64,000 bases of DNA from positions 62,001 through 126,000 of the forward strand of contig NZ_SCOL01000004.1 in the NCBI RefSeq assembly GCF_005503015.1. The letters are read 5' to 3'. The stretch is from Bacillus sp. E(2018) (GTDB lineage: Bacteria > Bacillota > Bacilli > Bacillales > Fictibacillaceae). The notes under the pieces were generated by a model, which did not search any database, was not told the DNA's origin, and was given only the letters and a program-made list of their open reading frames with translations. This document shows, piece after piece, positions 37,979 through 52,442 of the stretch (positions are counted from its first letter, which is position 1; the number at the start of each line of letters is the position of its first letter). A program made the translations under genes and the position numbers.

Positions 37979-39001
37979 ATGAAAAAACTTATAGAGATAC
38001 AGAAGAAGTTGCTGCCAGATCTTCTAGAAACGATGCGAAAGCGATACAACGTATTAAATGTTGTGAGAATCCATGAACCTATTGGAAGAAGAAGTTTAGC
38101 ATCAACTTTGAACCTGACAGAACGGGTACTGCGCTCAGAAGTTTCGTTTTTAAAAGATCAAGGACTTCTAAACATCCAGACGGCTGGCATGTCACTAACA
38201 TCAGAGGGGCATGATATTTTACTAGAGCTATCTGAGATGATGAAAGAATTGTCTGGTTTGCATGTTTTAGAATCGAAACTTAAGGAAATGTTAAATCTGT
38301 CAGAAGTCATCGTAGTACCGGGTGACAGTGATCAAGATGTTTGGGTGAAAAATGATATGGGTAAAGCAGCAGCAGACCGATTGAAGCGTCAGCTGTCAGC
38401 AAAGAACATCATTGCTGTAACGGGTGGAACAACACTCGCTTCAGTAGCAGAGATGATGACACCTATTCAAAAGGGACAACAGTTATTGTTCGTACCTGCC
38501 CGAGGCGGACTTGGTGAAAAAGTTGAGAACCAAGCGAATACCATATGTTCCACGATGGCTCAAAAAGCGAACGGGGAATACAGGCTGCTTCATCTACCAG
38601 ATCAGTTGAGTAAAGAAACGTATCTTTCTTTGATGGCTGAGCCTGGTGTAAAAGAAGTCATGGAGCTTATACACTCCGCTGGTATAGTGCTTCACGGGAT
38701 TGGCGATGCTAAAACAATGGCAGTACGTCGAAACTCTAACCCATCGGTTCTACTGAAGCTGGAAGAAGAAAAAGCTGTTGCAGAAGCATTCGGCTATTAC
38801 TTTGATCAGCAGGGCGAAGTGGTTCACCGCGTACGCACGATTGGCTTGCAGTTAGATGAGCTGCAGAATAGTGATTTCATCATGGCGGTAGCAGGTGGAT
38901 CTTCTAAATCCGATGCGATCGCAGCATTCATGAAACACGGTCCAAAAAAGGTTTTAATCACGGACGAAGGAGCTGCCCGACAACTATTGGGTAACTCGTA
39001 A
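37979..39001 (+). CDS. cggR: Central glycolytic genes regulator CggR
   Basis: 340 residues, the same as B. subtilis CggR. N-terminal winged helix (RRSLASTLNLTERVLRSEVSFLKDQGLL) and C-terminal SorC-type sugar-phosphate domain (VTGGTTLASVAEMM, VPARGGLGEKVENQANT, GIGDAKTMAVRR). It represses the gapA operon until fructose-1,6-bisphosphate binds. The frame is open from 37874 but CAGGAG supports the ATG at 37979. Confidence 0.96.
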   Translation: MKKLIEIQKKLLPDLLETMRKRYNVLNVVRIHEPIGRRSLASTLNLTERVLRSEVSFLKDQGLLNIQTAGMSLTSEGHDILLELSEMMKELSGLHVLESKLKEMLNLSEVIVVPGDSDQDVWVKNDMGKAAADRLKRQLSAKNIIAVTGGTTLASVAEMMTPIQKGQQLLFVPARGGLGEKVENQANTICSTMAQKANGEYRLLHLPDQLSKETYLSLMAEPGVKEVMELIHSAGIVLHGIGDAKTMAVRRNSNPSVLLKLEEEKAVAEAFGYYFDQQGEVVHRVRTIGLQLDELQNSDFIMAVAGGSSKSDAIAAFMKHGPKKVLITDEGAARQLLGNS

Positions 39002-40090
<1,089 letters not shown>

Positions 40091-40218
40091 TAGATAGAGA
40101 AGAACAATAAGGAGGGGGAGAAGTCGTTTTAAACAGGCTTCTACTCCTCTTTCCCATGTAAAACCTGGGGATTGCTATTCTTTTAATCTTTTTACTAGTC
40201 AGGAGGCTGCATGTACTT

Positions 40219-41403
40219 ATGAACAAAAAAAGTGTTCGTGACATCGATCTAAAAGGCAAAGTCGTATTTTGCCGTGTTGATTTTAACGTACCTATGAAAG
40301 ATGGAAACATCACGGATGAAACGCGTATCAACGCTGCTCTTCCTACCATCAAATACTTAACAGAGCAAGGCGCTAAAGTTCTTTTAGCAAGTCACTTAGG
40401 ACGTCCAAAAGGACAAGTTGTTGAAGAACTTCGTCTAACTCCAGTAGCAGAACGTTTAAGTGAGCTTCTTGGAAAAGAAGTTGTAAAAACGGATGAAGCT
40501 TATGGAGAAGAAGTTGAAAAAGCAGTCGCTAACCTAGAAGAAGGCGGCGTGATCTTACTTGAGAACGTTCGTTTTTACCCAGGTGAAGAGAAGAACGATC
40601 CTGAATTAGCACAAAAATTTGCTGCACACGCTGATGTGTATGTAAACGATGCTTTTGGAGCAGCTCACAGAGCACATGCTTCAACAGAAGGAATCGCGAA
40701 ACATCTTCCTGCCGTTTCTGGTTTGCTGATGGAAAAAGAACTTGAAGTATTAGGAAAAGCTCTATCGAATCCTGATCGTCCTTTCACTGCTATTATCGGT
40801 GGTGCAAAAGTTAAGGATAAGATTGACGTAATCGACAATCTATTAGACAAAGTAGACAACCTGATCATCGGCGGTGGTTTAGGGTATACATTCATTAAGG
40901 CACTTGGCCATGATGTAGGGAAATCTCTTTTAGAAGAAGATAAGATTGAAACTGCTCGCGGTTTCATGGAAAAAGCGAAAGAAAAAGGCGTGAACTTCCT
41001 GATTGCTGAGGATGTTTTAGTAGCCGACGACTTTTCGAACGATGCTAACACGAAAGTAGTAGCGATCGATTCTATCCCATCTGATTGGGAAGGGCTTGAT
41101 ATCGGAACAAAAACGATCGAAAAGTACGTAAAGGTTATTAAAGAATCGAAGCTTGTAATATGGAACGGACCGATGGGTGTATTTGAGATCGACGCATTCG
41201 CAAACGGTACTCGTTCAGTAGCAAATGCACTGGCAGAAGCAACTGACACATACAGCGTTATCGGTGGTGGAGATTCTGCTGCAGCGGTTGAGAAGTTTGG
41301 TCTTGCTGATAAAATGAGCCACATCTCAACAGGCGGCGGTGCTTCCCTTGAGTTCATGGAAGGCAAAGAGCTTCCAGGCGTAGTAGCTTTAAACGACAAG
41401 TAA
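40219..41403 (+). CDS. pgk: Phosphoglycerate kinase
   Basis: 394 residues: [16 protein letters not shown] (substrate loop), [21 protein letters not shown], and [15 protein letters not shown] (nucleotide site). Makes ATP from 1,3-bisphosphoglycerate. AGGAGG is 12 bases upstream, slightly far. A structured repeat begins immediately after its stop. Confidence 0.98.
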   Translation: MNKKSVRDIDLKGKVVFCRVDFNVPMKDGNITDETRINAALPTIKYLTEQGAKVLLASHLGRPKGQVVEELRLTPVAERLSELLGKEVVKTDEAYGEEVEKAVANLEEGGVILLENVRFYPGEEKNDPELAQKFAAHADVYVNDAFGAAHRAHASTEGIAKHLPAVSGLLMEKELEVLGKALSNPDRPFTAIIGGAKVKDKIDVIDNLLDKVDNLIIGGGLGYTFIKALGHDVGKSLLEEDKIETARGFMEKAKEKGVNFLIAEDVLVADDFSNDANTKVVAIDSIPSDWEGLDIGTKTIEKYVKVIKESKLVIWNGPMGVFEIDAFANGTRSVANALAEATDTYSVIGGGDSAAAVEKFGLADKMSHISTGGGASLEFMEGKELPGVVALNDK

Positions 41404-41557
41404 GCTTTTGTGAGCGGTTGATTTCCGCTCCAGGTGCTTCGCTTTCCGCGGGGCAGGCGGTGAGCCACTTGCCGCTTTGCGCCACTAAGTGTCTCACCTG
41501 ACCGCTTGTCCTAGCCGAGAGTCTCGCACCTTGCGCTTCAATCAACTTGTCAATGAT
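41404..41557 (-). repeat. Dispersed structured repeat between pgk and tpiA (family E)
   Basis: GTTGATTTCCGCTCCAGGTG, GGGGCAGGCGGTGAGCCACT, tip GCCGCTTTGCGCC, AAGTGTCTCACCTG, and CAATCAACTTGTCAATG at the far end. Reverse orientation, inside the glycolytic operon. Confidence 0.87.
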
Positions 41558-41602
41558 GTTTGAGAATGAACTTTAGCTCTACCCTAAAAGAAACACTCTT
41601 AA

Positions 41603-45289
<3,687 letters not shown>

Positions 45290-45290
45290 T

Positions 45291-45337
45291 TGGGGTCTGA
45301 CCCCAAACAAAGACAAATTCGCCATTTTGTCTTTGTG
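45291..45337 (+). repeat. REP-like element R4 after eno
   Basis: TGGGGTCTGACCCCA, ACAAAGACAAA/TTTTGTCTTTGT, and the overlapping hairpin GTCTTT/AAAGAC. Same layout as R1. Confidence 0.82.
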
Positions 45338-45342
45338 AAAAA

Positions 45343-45395
45343 GACAAGCCCCCGGATCAAGCACTAAAAGTGCTGATCCGGGGGCTGTCTTCATT
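45343..45395 (+). terminator. Terminator of the glycolytic operon
   Basis: GCCCCCGGATCA/TGATCCGGGGGC with inner GCACT/AGTGC, followed by a T-rich stretch. Confidence 0.85.
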
Positions 45396-45421
45396 TTTAA
45401 AGTGTAAGCCAACTCTGCTGC

Positions 45422-45508
45422 TTATCGAGAGCGATTGTTAGAATGAAGGATAGTAACAATGAGCATTGAGAAACTGATCATGAGCGACATCGTTTCAAAA
45501 ACAGTCAT
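45422..45508 (-). CDS. Holin-like toxin peptide (type I toxin-antitoxin family), 28 aa
   Basis: The peptide begins MTVFETMSLMISFSMLIV, continues as one membrane helix and ends with a polar tail (SNNRSR). This start is the hallmark of the small putative holin-like toxins of Firmicutes. TTGGAGGGATC precedes the ATG at 45508 with ideal spacing; the longer frame to 45610 is not needed. The partner would be an antisense RNA, which cannot be placed by eye. It lies downstream of and convergent with eno. Confidence 0.8.
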   Translation of the reverse strand: MTVFETMSLMISFSMLIVTILHSNNRSR

Positions 45509-45653
45509 CTTTGATCCCTCCAATCGTGTTACCCTTAAGATTCGTAAAAGCAGGGTTGTCCTATACCTAAAAAGAGAAAGATAGGTAATAAGGCTTGTCT
45601 TTTCTTGCATAAAGGATTTCAGAATTTATTACATATAGTGTTTTTATAGGATT

Positions 45654-45730
45654 GTGAGCGATTATAAAGATTTATGATCGATTCCAAGACTTCATGACCG
45701 ATTCTAGAACCTCACAAACCTTCTCAGAAT
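45654..45730 (+). repeat. Tandem array A2, 20-bp unit
   Basis: Diverged units at 45655, 45675 and 45695 (TGAxCGATTxxAxxAxTTxA type), ending with TTCTCAGAATCTCT, the same end as array A1. The ATGA overlaps of A1 are kept. Confidence 0.75.
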
Positions 45731-45899
45731 CTCTATATCACTGCCATCCTTCACGAGCTTATCAAGTTTCTTAAATCACCAATTACTTACCACAGCTCTT
45801 ACCGAATTTCTCTCAAAACCTCATAATCCTTCTATTTTTAACGAAAATCATTTAAAATGCTTATAACAAGTACTTGTTTGATGTACGGGGGAATTTTTG

Positions 45900-46601
45900 A
45901 TGAATGATAGTTTATACATACGCATAGAAGCTGGGGATCCTTATGACACGGGGAGTCTCATGCCATTGAAACCTGAAGGAGAAGCACTAGTCTTCGGTCG
46001 TTCTTCTCAAACAAACGAAACAGATGTGTCATTTATAAGCCCTTATGTATCTCGAAAGCATGCTGAGATTTACATGCAAGATGGGGTATCTTTTATTCGA
46101 GATCTAGATTCAAAGCACGGAACGGCGCTAAATAATCAGCTGCTCGAGCCACATTTGCCGAAACAGTTACAATCGGGAGATGTAATCAGCCTGGCGAAGG
46201 GTGTTATCCTTTTAACCTATCTGAACACTCAAGAAGATCAATCAGATCTTACGATGGAGTTCACCTCACCTATTCAACCTGCAGAGTCACAGATCACGAG
46301 CGGGTTGCATATCATTCCGGAACGCCGCCAGATCTCGATTGATGGTGAGCCATTATTTCTGTCAGGAAAACACACAGATCTACTTGTCTTTTTGTATCGC
46401 AAAAAGAATCAGGCAGTCAGCAGTGACGAAATAAAGATTCAAATATGGCCGGAGCGAATGGTTGCCGGTTCGAACGACATACCTGACGTTGGAAACGATG
46501 AGATCAATGCTCTTGTATACCGACTTAGAAAGAAGCTTGGTCCGTACGGAGATGCAATCGTTACTGTTCCGCGTTATGGATACATGTTGCAGATTAATTA
46601 A
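45900..46601 (+). CDS. FHA domain / winged-helix DNA-binding protein
   Basis: 234 residues. FHA domain at about 30-105 (VFGRSSQTNETDVSF, SPYVSRKHAEIY, DLDSKHGTALNN) binds phosphothreonine. The C-terminal 85 residues form an OmpR/PhoB-type winged helix (FLSGKHTDLLVFLYRKKNQAVS, VYRLRKKL, TVPRYGYMLQI). This suggests a regulator that reads Ser/Thr kinase output. No kinase is adjacent. ATG 45900 is preferred over TTG 45897. Confidence 0.82.
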   Translation: MNDSLYIRIEAGDPYDTGSLMPLKPEGEALVFGRSSQTNETDVSFISPYVSRKHAEIYMQDGVSFIRDLDSKHGTALNNQLLEPHLPKQLQSGDVISLAKGVILLTYLNTQEDQSDLTMEFTSPIQPAESQITSGLHIIPERRQISIDGEPLFLSGKHTDLLVFLYRKKNQAVSSDEIKIQIWPERMVAGSNDIPDVGNDEINALVYRLRKKLGPYGDAIVTVPRYGYMLQIN

Positions 46602-46618
46602 ATAGAAACACCACCAAG

Positions 46619-46658
46619 AGTCTGTTAGAACCCAATCGTTCTAATAGGCTTTTTTTAT
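46619..46658 (+). terminator. Terminator of the FHA gene
   Basis: AGTCTGTTAGAA pairs with TTCTAATAGGCT (one G-U), followed by T7. The next 160 bases show no other feature. Confidence 0.88.
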
Positions 46659-46821
46659 TATAAAAAAAACTATCTAATTATCAGAAACTTATCATTTTCG
46701 TATGAGGAAAGAGTCATGATAAATCCATTTTAGACTAGACAAAAAGAGAGTAAATTAAATAAAAGGAAAAAACTCCTTTTTAACTTAGTTGTTTCTTTGA
46801 AATAGGTGTGGTGAAGAAAAA

Positions 46822-47076
46822 ATGAGGGTAGAGGAAACTAGACGGGATCGTAGAGGAAGATCTTATCGATTTCGATTAATCCGTGCATTTATCATTCTAT
46901 TATTTACGATTTTGTATATACGAACCTATGACCTGCAGATAACGAATGGGGAAAGAGCTCGTTTGAAATCTGAGAGCTATGAAGATGTTGTAATCAAAAA
47001 ATCCATTTTCAATGATAACTACTACTCGTCCAAAAAAGACACACCACTAGAAACAGACATAAAACTCAACAAGTAA
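46822..47076 (+). CDS. Small membrane-anchored protein resembling a penicillin-binding-protein N-terminus (84 aa)
   Basis: A basic arm (RRDRRGRSYRFRLIR), one membrane helix, then IRTYDLQITNGERARLKSES, very like the xRxYxLQIxNGExYRxxAE stretch that follows the anchor of class B penicillin-binding proteins. No transpeptidase domain follows; the frame ends after a polar tail. A ribosome site (GGTGTGGTGAAG) is present. It may be a small partner of the division machinery or a remnant of a PBP gene. Confidence 0.6.
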   Translation: MRVEETRRDRRGRSYRFRLIRAFIILLFTILYIRTYDLQITNGERARLKSESYEDVVIKKSIFNDNYYSSKKDTPLETDIKLNK

Positions 47077-47088
47077 CAGTAAAATGAA

Positions 47089-47107
47089 AATGGGGGATGT
47101 CCCCATT
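47089..47107. repeat. Short palindrome related to the REP-like family (R5)
   Basis: AATGGGG-GATGT-CCCCATT, between two small genes. It lacks the ACAAA/TTTGT part, so membership is tentative. Confidence 0.4.
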
Positions 47108-47127
47108 ATTACGAAGAGGGGATGTTT

Positions 47128-47460
47128 ATGATGCAACCACTTAAACAAGAATCTTCGGATGGTGCAGAAAACAAACTAGAAAAATTGAATCCGATCAGCT
47201 TTATTGGAAAAGTAAAAGAAACCAATGGCCAAGTATTTACCATCTCTCATAAAAAAACGTTGATGAAAGTAAAACTGGACGCTAAGACAGAGCTGCTCGA
47301 TGGAGACAAGACGCTTGATATCGCGCCAGACGAAGCCGTCCAGCCAGGAGCTACCGTTCAAGTAGTTGGAATGTTAAACAAAAGACTGAATGTAATAAAA
47401 GCGGTTCGTCTCTATATTTTTCATAAAGAATTTGATATTAACTATTCAGGAACAAATTAA
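47128..47460 (+). CDS. Hypothetical protein with beta-barrel-like repeat (about 110 aa)
   Basis: Soluble, no signal. The pattern FIGKVKETNGQVFTISHKKTLMKVKLDAKTEL suggests an OB-like or DUF5666-like beta domain. AGAGGGG precedes ATG codons at 47122, 47128 and 47131; spacing favours 47128 or 47131. Function unknown. Confidence 0.6.
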   Translation: MMQPLKQESSDGAENKLEKLNPISFIGKVKETNGQVFTISHKKTLMKVKLDAKTELLDGDKTLDIAPDEAVQPGATVQVVGMLNKRLNVIKAVRLYIFHKEFDINYSGTN

Positions 47461-47549
47461 TGAAGGTTCTGAAAAAAACTTTGCCTCGTCCCTTCAAGTT
47501 ATGGTACATTTAGGGTAATGTAACGTGGAACGGTGGAGGTGTAACATAC

Positions 47550-47789
47550 ATGCTAACAGCAGCAAAAATCCTTCTTATTTTAGTATCAGTCGCATTAATC
47601 GTTGTCGTTGTTCTTCAATCAGGTCGTTCGGCAGGATTATCAGGTGCGATTACAGGTGGAGCTGAACAACTTTTTGGTAAACAAAAAGCACGTGGAATCG
47701 ACGCATTGCTAAGTAAGTTAACGATCATTCTTGCAGTGTTGTTCTTCATTCTAACGATTTCAGTAGCATACTTTATTCCGATGAACTAA
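47550..47789 (+). CDS. secG: Preprotein translocase subunit SecG
   Basis: 79 residues with two membrane helices and the SecG motif [28 protein letters not shown] between them. Associates with SecYE and aids SecA cycling. GGTGGAGGTG precedes the ATG. First gene of the secG-est-rnr-smpB-ssrA order known from B. subtilis, though a terminator follows it. Confidence 0.95.
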   Translation: MLTAAKILLILVSVALIVVVVLQSGRSAGLSGAITGGAEQLFGKQKARGIDALLSKLTIILAVLFFILTISVAYFIPMN

Positions 47790-47801
47790 AGAACAGTCAA
47801 A

Positions 47802-47837
47802 AACAACAAGCGGTGAATGCCGCTTGTTGTTTTTTTA
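47802..47837 (+). terminator. Terminator of secG
   Basis: AACAACAAGCGG and CCGCTTGTTGTT are perfect complements, then T7. Confidence 0.93.
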
Positions 47838-47932
47838 GTCTATAGAAACGCCGCATAACCTTTATGTGAGTGGTTGTGATATGATTTGATACGAGGATAA
47901 AAGGGTAACCTAAAGACAAAAAAGGTGGTAGC

Positions 47933-48622
47933 ATGATAGGGTGTCTTTGCTTGCATGGGTTCACGGGTGGACCTTATGAGATCGAGCCAATTACTGAATA
48001 TCTTGAAAAGCATACAGACTGGTTATTATCTGTGCCCACTTATCCTGGACACGGAACCGAACTCTCATTAAGAGGTAGAACACATACAGAATGGCTTCAA
48101 GAAGCGGAAAGTGCCTATTTGGAGCTTCGAGAAAAGGTTGAACAGATCTATATTGTCGGCTTTTCGATGGGCGGTATGATTGCAGGTTATCTCGCTTCAA
48201 AGTATGGGTGTGACAAATTGATACTGTTGAACGCAAGTGCCTACTATCTTAACCCCGCACAGATGATTAAAGATATTGCCAATATGATGGTCTCTGGTCT
48301 GAACGGTCAGCTGAGAGATCATGAATTATATAAAAGGTATCGAAAAAAGTTCCTTGATACACCTTTCAGTGCAACGAGAGAGTTTCAGAAGCTTGTAAGA
48401 ATGATCAAACCTGAATTCTCACAAGTCTCAGCACCGACTCTGATCGTTCAAGGGGAGTGTGATGGCCTTGTTCCGAGAAGAAGTGCTGAATATCTATATA
48501 AGGCGATAGCAGCCTCTAACAAACGTCTTTGTTATTTTAAAGAATCAAAGCACATGATCTGTCATGATGTAGAGAAAGAAGAATTAATTCAAGAAGTATA
48601 TCAATTTCTAACGAATGAATAG
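47933..48622 (+). CDS. Alpha/beta hydrolase (carboxylesterase-like)
   Basis: 229 residues: LCLHGFTGGPYEIEPITEYL near the start, PGHG in the lid, nucleophile Ser in GFSMGGMIAG, Asp in QGECDGLVPRRSAEYL, and His in ESKHMICHDVEKE. Close relative of the next gene; a likely local duplication. AAGGTGGTAG precedes the ATG. Confidence 0.87.
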   Translation: MIGCLCLHGFTGGPYEIEPITEYLEKHTDWLLSVPTYPGHGTELSLRGRTHTEWLQEAESAYLELREKVEQIYIVGFSMGGMIAGYLASKYGCDKLILLNASAYYLNPAQMIKDIANMMVSGLNGQLRDHELYKRYRKKFLDTPFSATREFQKLVRMIKPEFSQVSAPTLIVQGECDGLVPRRSAEYLYKAIAASNKRLCYFKESKHMICHDVEKEELIQEVYQFLTNE

Positions 48623-48634
48623 GAGAGGTACAAC

Positions 48635-49381
48635 ATGAAAATCGCAGCACCAAAACCGTTTTTCTTTGAAGGTGGAAAGCGGGCAGTCTTAATGTTACAT
48701 GGGTTCACAGGCAGTTCAGCCGATGTACGAATGATGGGGAGATTTCTGCAGAAGAAGGGCTATACGTGTCACGCCCCTCAGTATAAAGGACATGCTGTTC
48801 CTCCTGAAGAATTAGTACACACAGGACCCGAAGACTGGTGGGAAGATGTGATTGGTGGCTACAATCATCTAAAAGAAAAAGGCTACGACGAGATTGCTGT
48901 TTGCGGCCTTTCGTTAGGTGGAGTGTTCTCTTTAAAACTTGCTACCGAACATCCTGTAAAAGCCGTTATTCCGATGTGCGCACCCATGTCTATCAAGAGT
49001 GAAGAAGTGATGTATAAAGGGGTTTGTGCGTACGCTGAAGAATATAAAAAGCGTGAACAGAAAACAGCAGAACAGATTCAAGAAGAGATGGAAGAATTCA
49101 AAAAAACACCGATGAATACGTTAAAAGCTCTTCAAGACCTTATTCAAAGTGTAAGAAATTCGGTAGATCTCGTATACGCACCTACCTTTGTTGTGCAGGC
49201 TAGAAATGATGAAATGATAAACACGGATTCTGCAAATATTATCTATGATGAAGTAGAAAGTGAAACGAAAGATTTAAAGTGGTATGAAAACTCATCACAC
49301 GTTATTACATTAGACAAGGAAAAAGAACAGCTGCATGAAGATGTTTATGCTTTCTTAGAAGACCTTGATTGGTCAGAATAG
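48635..49381 (+). CDS. est: Carboxylesterase Est (YvaK)
   Basis: 248 residues: [20 protein letters not shown], oxyanion/[22 protein letters not shown], nucleophile Ser in [10 protein letters not shown], then acid and His near ARNDEMI and [10 protein letters not shown]. The family hydrolyses short-chain esters. It lies 12 bases after the related hydrolase and before rnr. Confidence 0.92.
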   Translation: MKIAAPKPFFFEGGKRAVLMLHGFTGSSADVRMMGRFLQKKGYTCHAPQYKGHAVPPEELVHTGPEDWWEDVIGGYNHLKEKGYDEIAVCGLSLGGVFSLKLATEHPVKAVIPMCAPMSIKSEEVMYKGVCAYAEEYKKREQKTAEQIQEEMEEFKKTPMNTLKALQDLIQSVRNSVDLVYAPTFVVQARNDEMINTDSANIIYDEVESETKDLKWYENSSHVITLDKEKEQLHEDVYAFLEDLDWSE

Positions 49382-49412
49382 AACCTTTTTTCCTTAAAAA
49401 GGAGGTCAGTTT

Positions 49413-51731
49413 TTGGATAAACTGCAAATACTCCAGCTTATGAAAGAATCGGAAAAACCGATGACAGTTACAGAGATTGAAGAAGCTCTTCAACTTCCTG
49501 ACGCTGAAGCTTTCAAGAAACTGGTTTTAACACTTAACGAATTAGAAGATGAAGGTTCAGTCGTTCGAACACGCACGAACCGTTATGGATTACCTGAAAA
49601 GATGAGCCTGATCAAAGGCCGCGTTCAAGGTCATGCAAAAGGTTTTGCGTTTCTTATCCCTGAGGACTCTGAACAAAAAGATGTGTATATCTCACAATCA
49701 GATATGAATGGTGCGATGAGTGGAGACACAGTCCTCGTACGTTTAAACCAAACATCTTCAGGATCACGTCCTGAAGGTACGATCATTCGTATTTTAGAGC
49801 GAGGGGTTACAGAGGTTGTCGGAACGTTCCAAGAGAGCCGTAAATTCGGTTTTGTTGTAGCTGATGATAAACGGATCCCGAATGATATCTTTATCCCTGC
49901 AGACGGCGTTAACGGAGCTGTAGAAGGACATAAGGTTCTTGTGAAGATCACAAAATATCCTGAAGGCAAAAACAGTGCCGAAGGAGAGATCATTCACATC
50001 ATCGGTCATAAGAACGATCCAGGGGTAGATATCATCTCTGTTATCTTCAAGCATGGACTGCCAAGAGAGTTTCCTGTTGAAGCGCTCGAGCAAGCTCATA
50101 ACACACCAGATGAGATCGATCCGAAAGATATTGAAGGACGTCGCGATCTTCGTAAGGAAACCATCGTAACCATTGATGGAGCAGACGCGAAAGACTTGGA
50201 TGATGCGGTTCATGTGATCAAGCTTCCTAACGGTCATTACAAGCTTGGCGTACATATCGCAGATGTTACGCACTATGTAACCGAAGATTCTCCGATCGAT
50301 AAAGAAGCGCAAGAGCGCGGTACGAGTGTGTACTTAGTCGATCGTGTTATCCCGATGATCCCACATCGTCTATCGAACGGTATCTGTTCATTGAACCCGA
50401 AAGTAGATCGCTTAACGATCTCATGTGAGATGGAGATCAACCACGATGGTGAAGTCATTAAACATGAAATCTTCCCTAGTGTGATCAAAACAACAGAACG
50501 AATGACGTATACAGATGTTCGTAAAATATTGCAGGATGAAGACGAAGCAGTTAACAAGAAATACGAGTCACTCATTCCTTTCTTTAAGCTGATGGGAGAG
50601 CTTGCTGAAGTTCTTCGTAAAAAACGTTTTGCACGCGGTGCGATTGACTTCGACTTCTCTGAAGCAAAAGTACTAGTAGACGAAAACAGCGATCCACAAG
50701 ATGTTGTTCTTCGCGAGAGATCAGTCGCAGAAAAACTGATCGAAGAATTCATGCTTTGTGCGAATGAAACTGTAGCTCAGCATTTTCACGAGCTCGAGCT
50801 TCCGTTCATGTACCGTATCCATGAAGATCCTGATGAAGGCAAATTAGAGCGTTTCTTAGAGTTCATCGGTATGTTTGGTTATGCGTTAAAAGGGACTGCA
50901 AGCGACATTCACCCGAGAAGCCTTCAACAGTTACTAGAAACCGTAAAAGGTGAACCGGAAGAAATGGTGATCTCAAAGATCATGCTTCGTTCCATGAAGC
51001 AAGCGAAATATGATCATATGTCACTGGGTCACTACGGATTGGCGACAGAGTTCTATACACATTTCACGTCACCGATTCGTCGTTACCCAGACTTGATCGT
51101 ACACCGACTCATCCGTACGTACCTGTTTAAAAAAGACACTGGACCAAAAACAGTCAGTCATTGGAAAGCGGAACTTCCAGGTATCGCTAAACATTCATCA
51201 GCGATGGAACGCCGAGCTGTTGATGCTGAACGCGAGACAGATGAGCTGAAAAAATCACAGTTCATGCTCGATAAAATTGGAGAAGAGTTTGATGGAGTGA
51301 TCAGTTCTGTAACGAACTTTGGATTGTTCGTTGAACTTCCAAACACGATTGAAGGACTCGTACATGTTAGCTACTTAACGGACGACTATTACCGATTTGA
51401 TGAGAAGTTTATGGCGATGATCGGTGAGCGAACAGGTAACGTATTCCGAATCGGAGATGAGATTTCTATCCGAGTTGCAAACGTGAACGTAGATGAACGC
51501 GCGATTGATTTCGAAATCGTCGGTATGAAAGGCACACCTCGTAAACGTTTTAAAGATCGCCAAAAAGTCATCGATATTGGAGATACACCAAAACGTGGAC
51601 GAGGAAGAAGAAGCAAGAACCGCTCAAGTGAATCAGAGCGTTCAAGCGGTCCTCAAGATTCAAAGAAAGGGAAGAAAAAACCTTTCTACAAGCCAGTTGC
51701 AAAGAAAAAAGGCAAGAAAAAGAAGAAATAA
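49413..51731 (+). CDS. rnr: Ribonuclease R
   Basis: 3'-5' exoribonuclease of 772 residues: N-terminal winged helix, two cold-shock domains ([13 protein letters not shown] region), RNB catalytic core with [16 protein letters not shown] and the [22 protein letters not shown] motif, an S1 domain ([18 protein letters not shown]) and a Lys-rich tail. Works with SmpB-tmRNA in removing non-stop mRNA. TTG start with AAGGAGG. Confidence 0.97.
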   Translation: MDKLQILQLMKESEKPMTVTEIEEALQLPDAEAFKKLVLTLNELEDEGSVVRTRTNRYGLPEKMSLIKGRVQGHAKGFAFLIPEDSEQKDVYISQSDMNGAMSGDTVLVRLNQTSSGSRPEGTIIRILERGVTEVVGTFQESRKFGFVVADDKRIPNDIFIPADGVNGAVEGHKVLVKITKYPEGKNSAEGEIIHIIGHKNDPGVDIISVIFKHGLPREFPVEALEQAHNTPDEIDPKDIEGRRDLRKETIVTIDGADAKDLDDAVHVIKLPNGHYKLGVHIADVTHYVTEDSPIDKEAQERGTSVYLVDRVIPMIPHRLSNGICSLNPKVDRLTISCEMEINHDGEVIKHEIFPSVIKTTERMTYTDVRKILQDEDEAVNKKYESLIPFFKLMGELAEVLRKKRFARGAIDFDFSEAKVLVDENSDPQDVVLRERSVAEKLIEEFMLCANETVAQHFHELELPFMYRIHEDPDEGKLERFLEFIGMFGYALKGTASDIHPRSLQQLLETVKGEPEEMVISKIMLRSMKQAKYDHMSLGHYGLATEFYTHFTSPIRRYPDLIVHRLIRTYLFKKDTGPKTVSHWKAELPGIAKHSSAMERRAVDAERETDELKKSQFMLDKIGEEFDGVISSVTNFGLFVELPNTIEGLVHVSYLTDDYYRFDEKFMAMIGERTGNVFRIGDEISIRVANVNVDERAIDFEIVGMKGTPRKRFKDRQKVIDIGDTPKRGRGRRSKNRSSESERSSGPQDSKKGKKKPFYKPVAKKKGKKKKK

Positions 51732-51743
51732 TAAGGCATGTTG

Positions 51744-51775
51744 GTCAAGGTTCATCTACAATGGTGAACCTTGAC
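51744..51775 (+). terminator. Terminator of rnr overlapping the smpB promoter
   Basis: GTCAAGGTTCA and TGAACCTTGAC form an 11-bp stem with a 10-base loop. Its last bases are part of the downstream -35 box. Confidence 0.75.
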
Positions 51776-51799
51776 GTTATTTGACCATATTGCTATAAT
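51771..51799 (+). promoter_or_regulatory. Promoter of smpB
   Basis: TTGACG, 17 bases, TATAAT. The -35 box lies in the descending arm of the rnr terminator. Confidence 0.7.
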
Positions 51800-51835
51800 T
51801 AAACTTCACTTGCTGTGGGGAGGATTGAGTTTTAC

Positions 51836-52303
51836 ATGCCAAAAGGAGAAGGGAAAGTAGTCGCACAGAATAAGAAAGCGCGGCACGATTACCACGTCGA
51901 AGAAACATTTGAAGCAGGAATTGTCCTTCAGGGCACGGAGATCAAATCCATTCGCGCAGGCAGGGCAAATTTAAAAGATTCTTTCGCACGTGTGCAAAAT
52001 GGCGAGTTGTTTCTACACAACATGCACATCAGCACATACGAGCAAGGAAACCGGTACAACCATGATCCACTTCGTACGCGTAAGTTGCTTTTACACCGCA
52101 AAGAGATCAACAAGCTGTTAGGTGCAACAAAAGAACAAGGATATTCAATTGTTCCTTTGAAGATGTATCTGAAGAATGGTTTTGCGAAGCTTTTGATTGG
52201 ACTTGCAAAAGGGAAGAAGCATTACGACAAGCGTGACGATCTGAAGAAAAAGGATGCGAAGCGAGAGATCGAACGTGCATTCCGAGATCGCCAGAAAGCA
52301 TAA
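51836..52303 (+). CDS. smpB: SsrA-binding protein SmpB
   Basis: 155 residues: [39 protein letters not shown], and a basic C-terminal tail ([20 protein letters not shown]) that fills the mRNA channel. Carries tmRNA to stalled ribosomes. GGGGAGG supports ATG 51836. Directly upstream of ssrA. Confidence 0.97.
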   Translation: MPKGEGKVVAQNKKARHDYHVEETFEAGIVLQGTEIKSIRAGRANLKDSFARVQNGELFLHNMHISTYEQGNRYNHDPLRTRKLLLHRKEINKLLGATKEQGYSIVPLKMYLKNGFAKLLIGLAKGKKHYDKRDDLKKKDAKREIERAFRDRQKA

Positions 52304-52329
52304 TTGGTTCCTTTTACAGGATGTTACAA

Positions 52330-52358
52330 TTGAGACGACGAAGTAAAAATGTTATACT
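52330..52358 (+). promoter_or_regulatory. Promoter of ssrA
   Basis: TTGAGA, 17 bases, TATACT, about 85 bases before the mature tmRNA end. Confidence 0.7.
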
Positions 52359-52442
52359 GAGTACACAAGTGAATAGAAGCGATTAAGCTTTTATCTCTTT
52401 CCGAGGTTCCGCAGAATTAGGTTTCTGCTTACCATTTTATAT

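Noticed and set aside
40665..41468. 267-codon open frame on the minus strand
   Set aside because: It lies fully antisense to pgk, whose codon bias and motifs are clear; the frame is a shadow.
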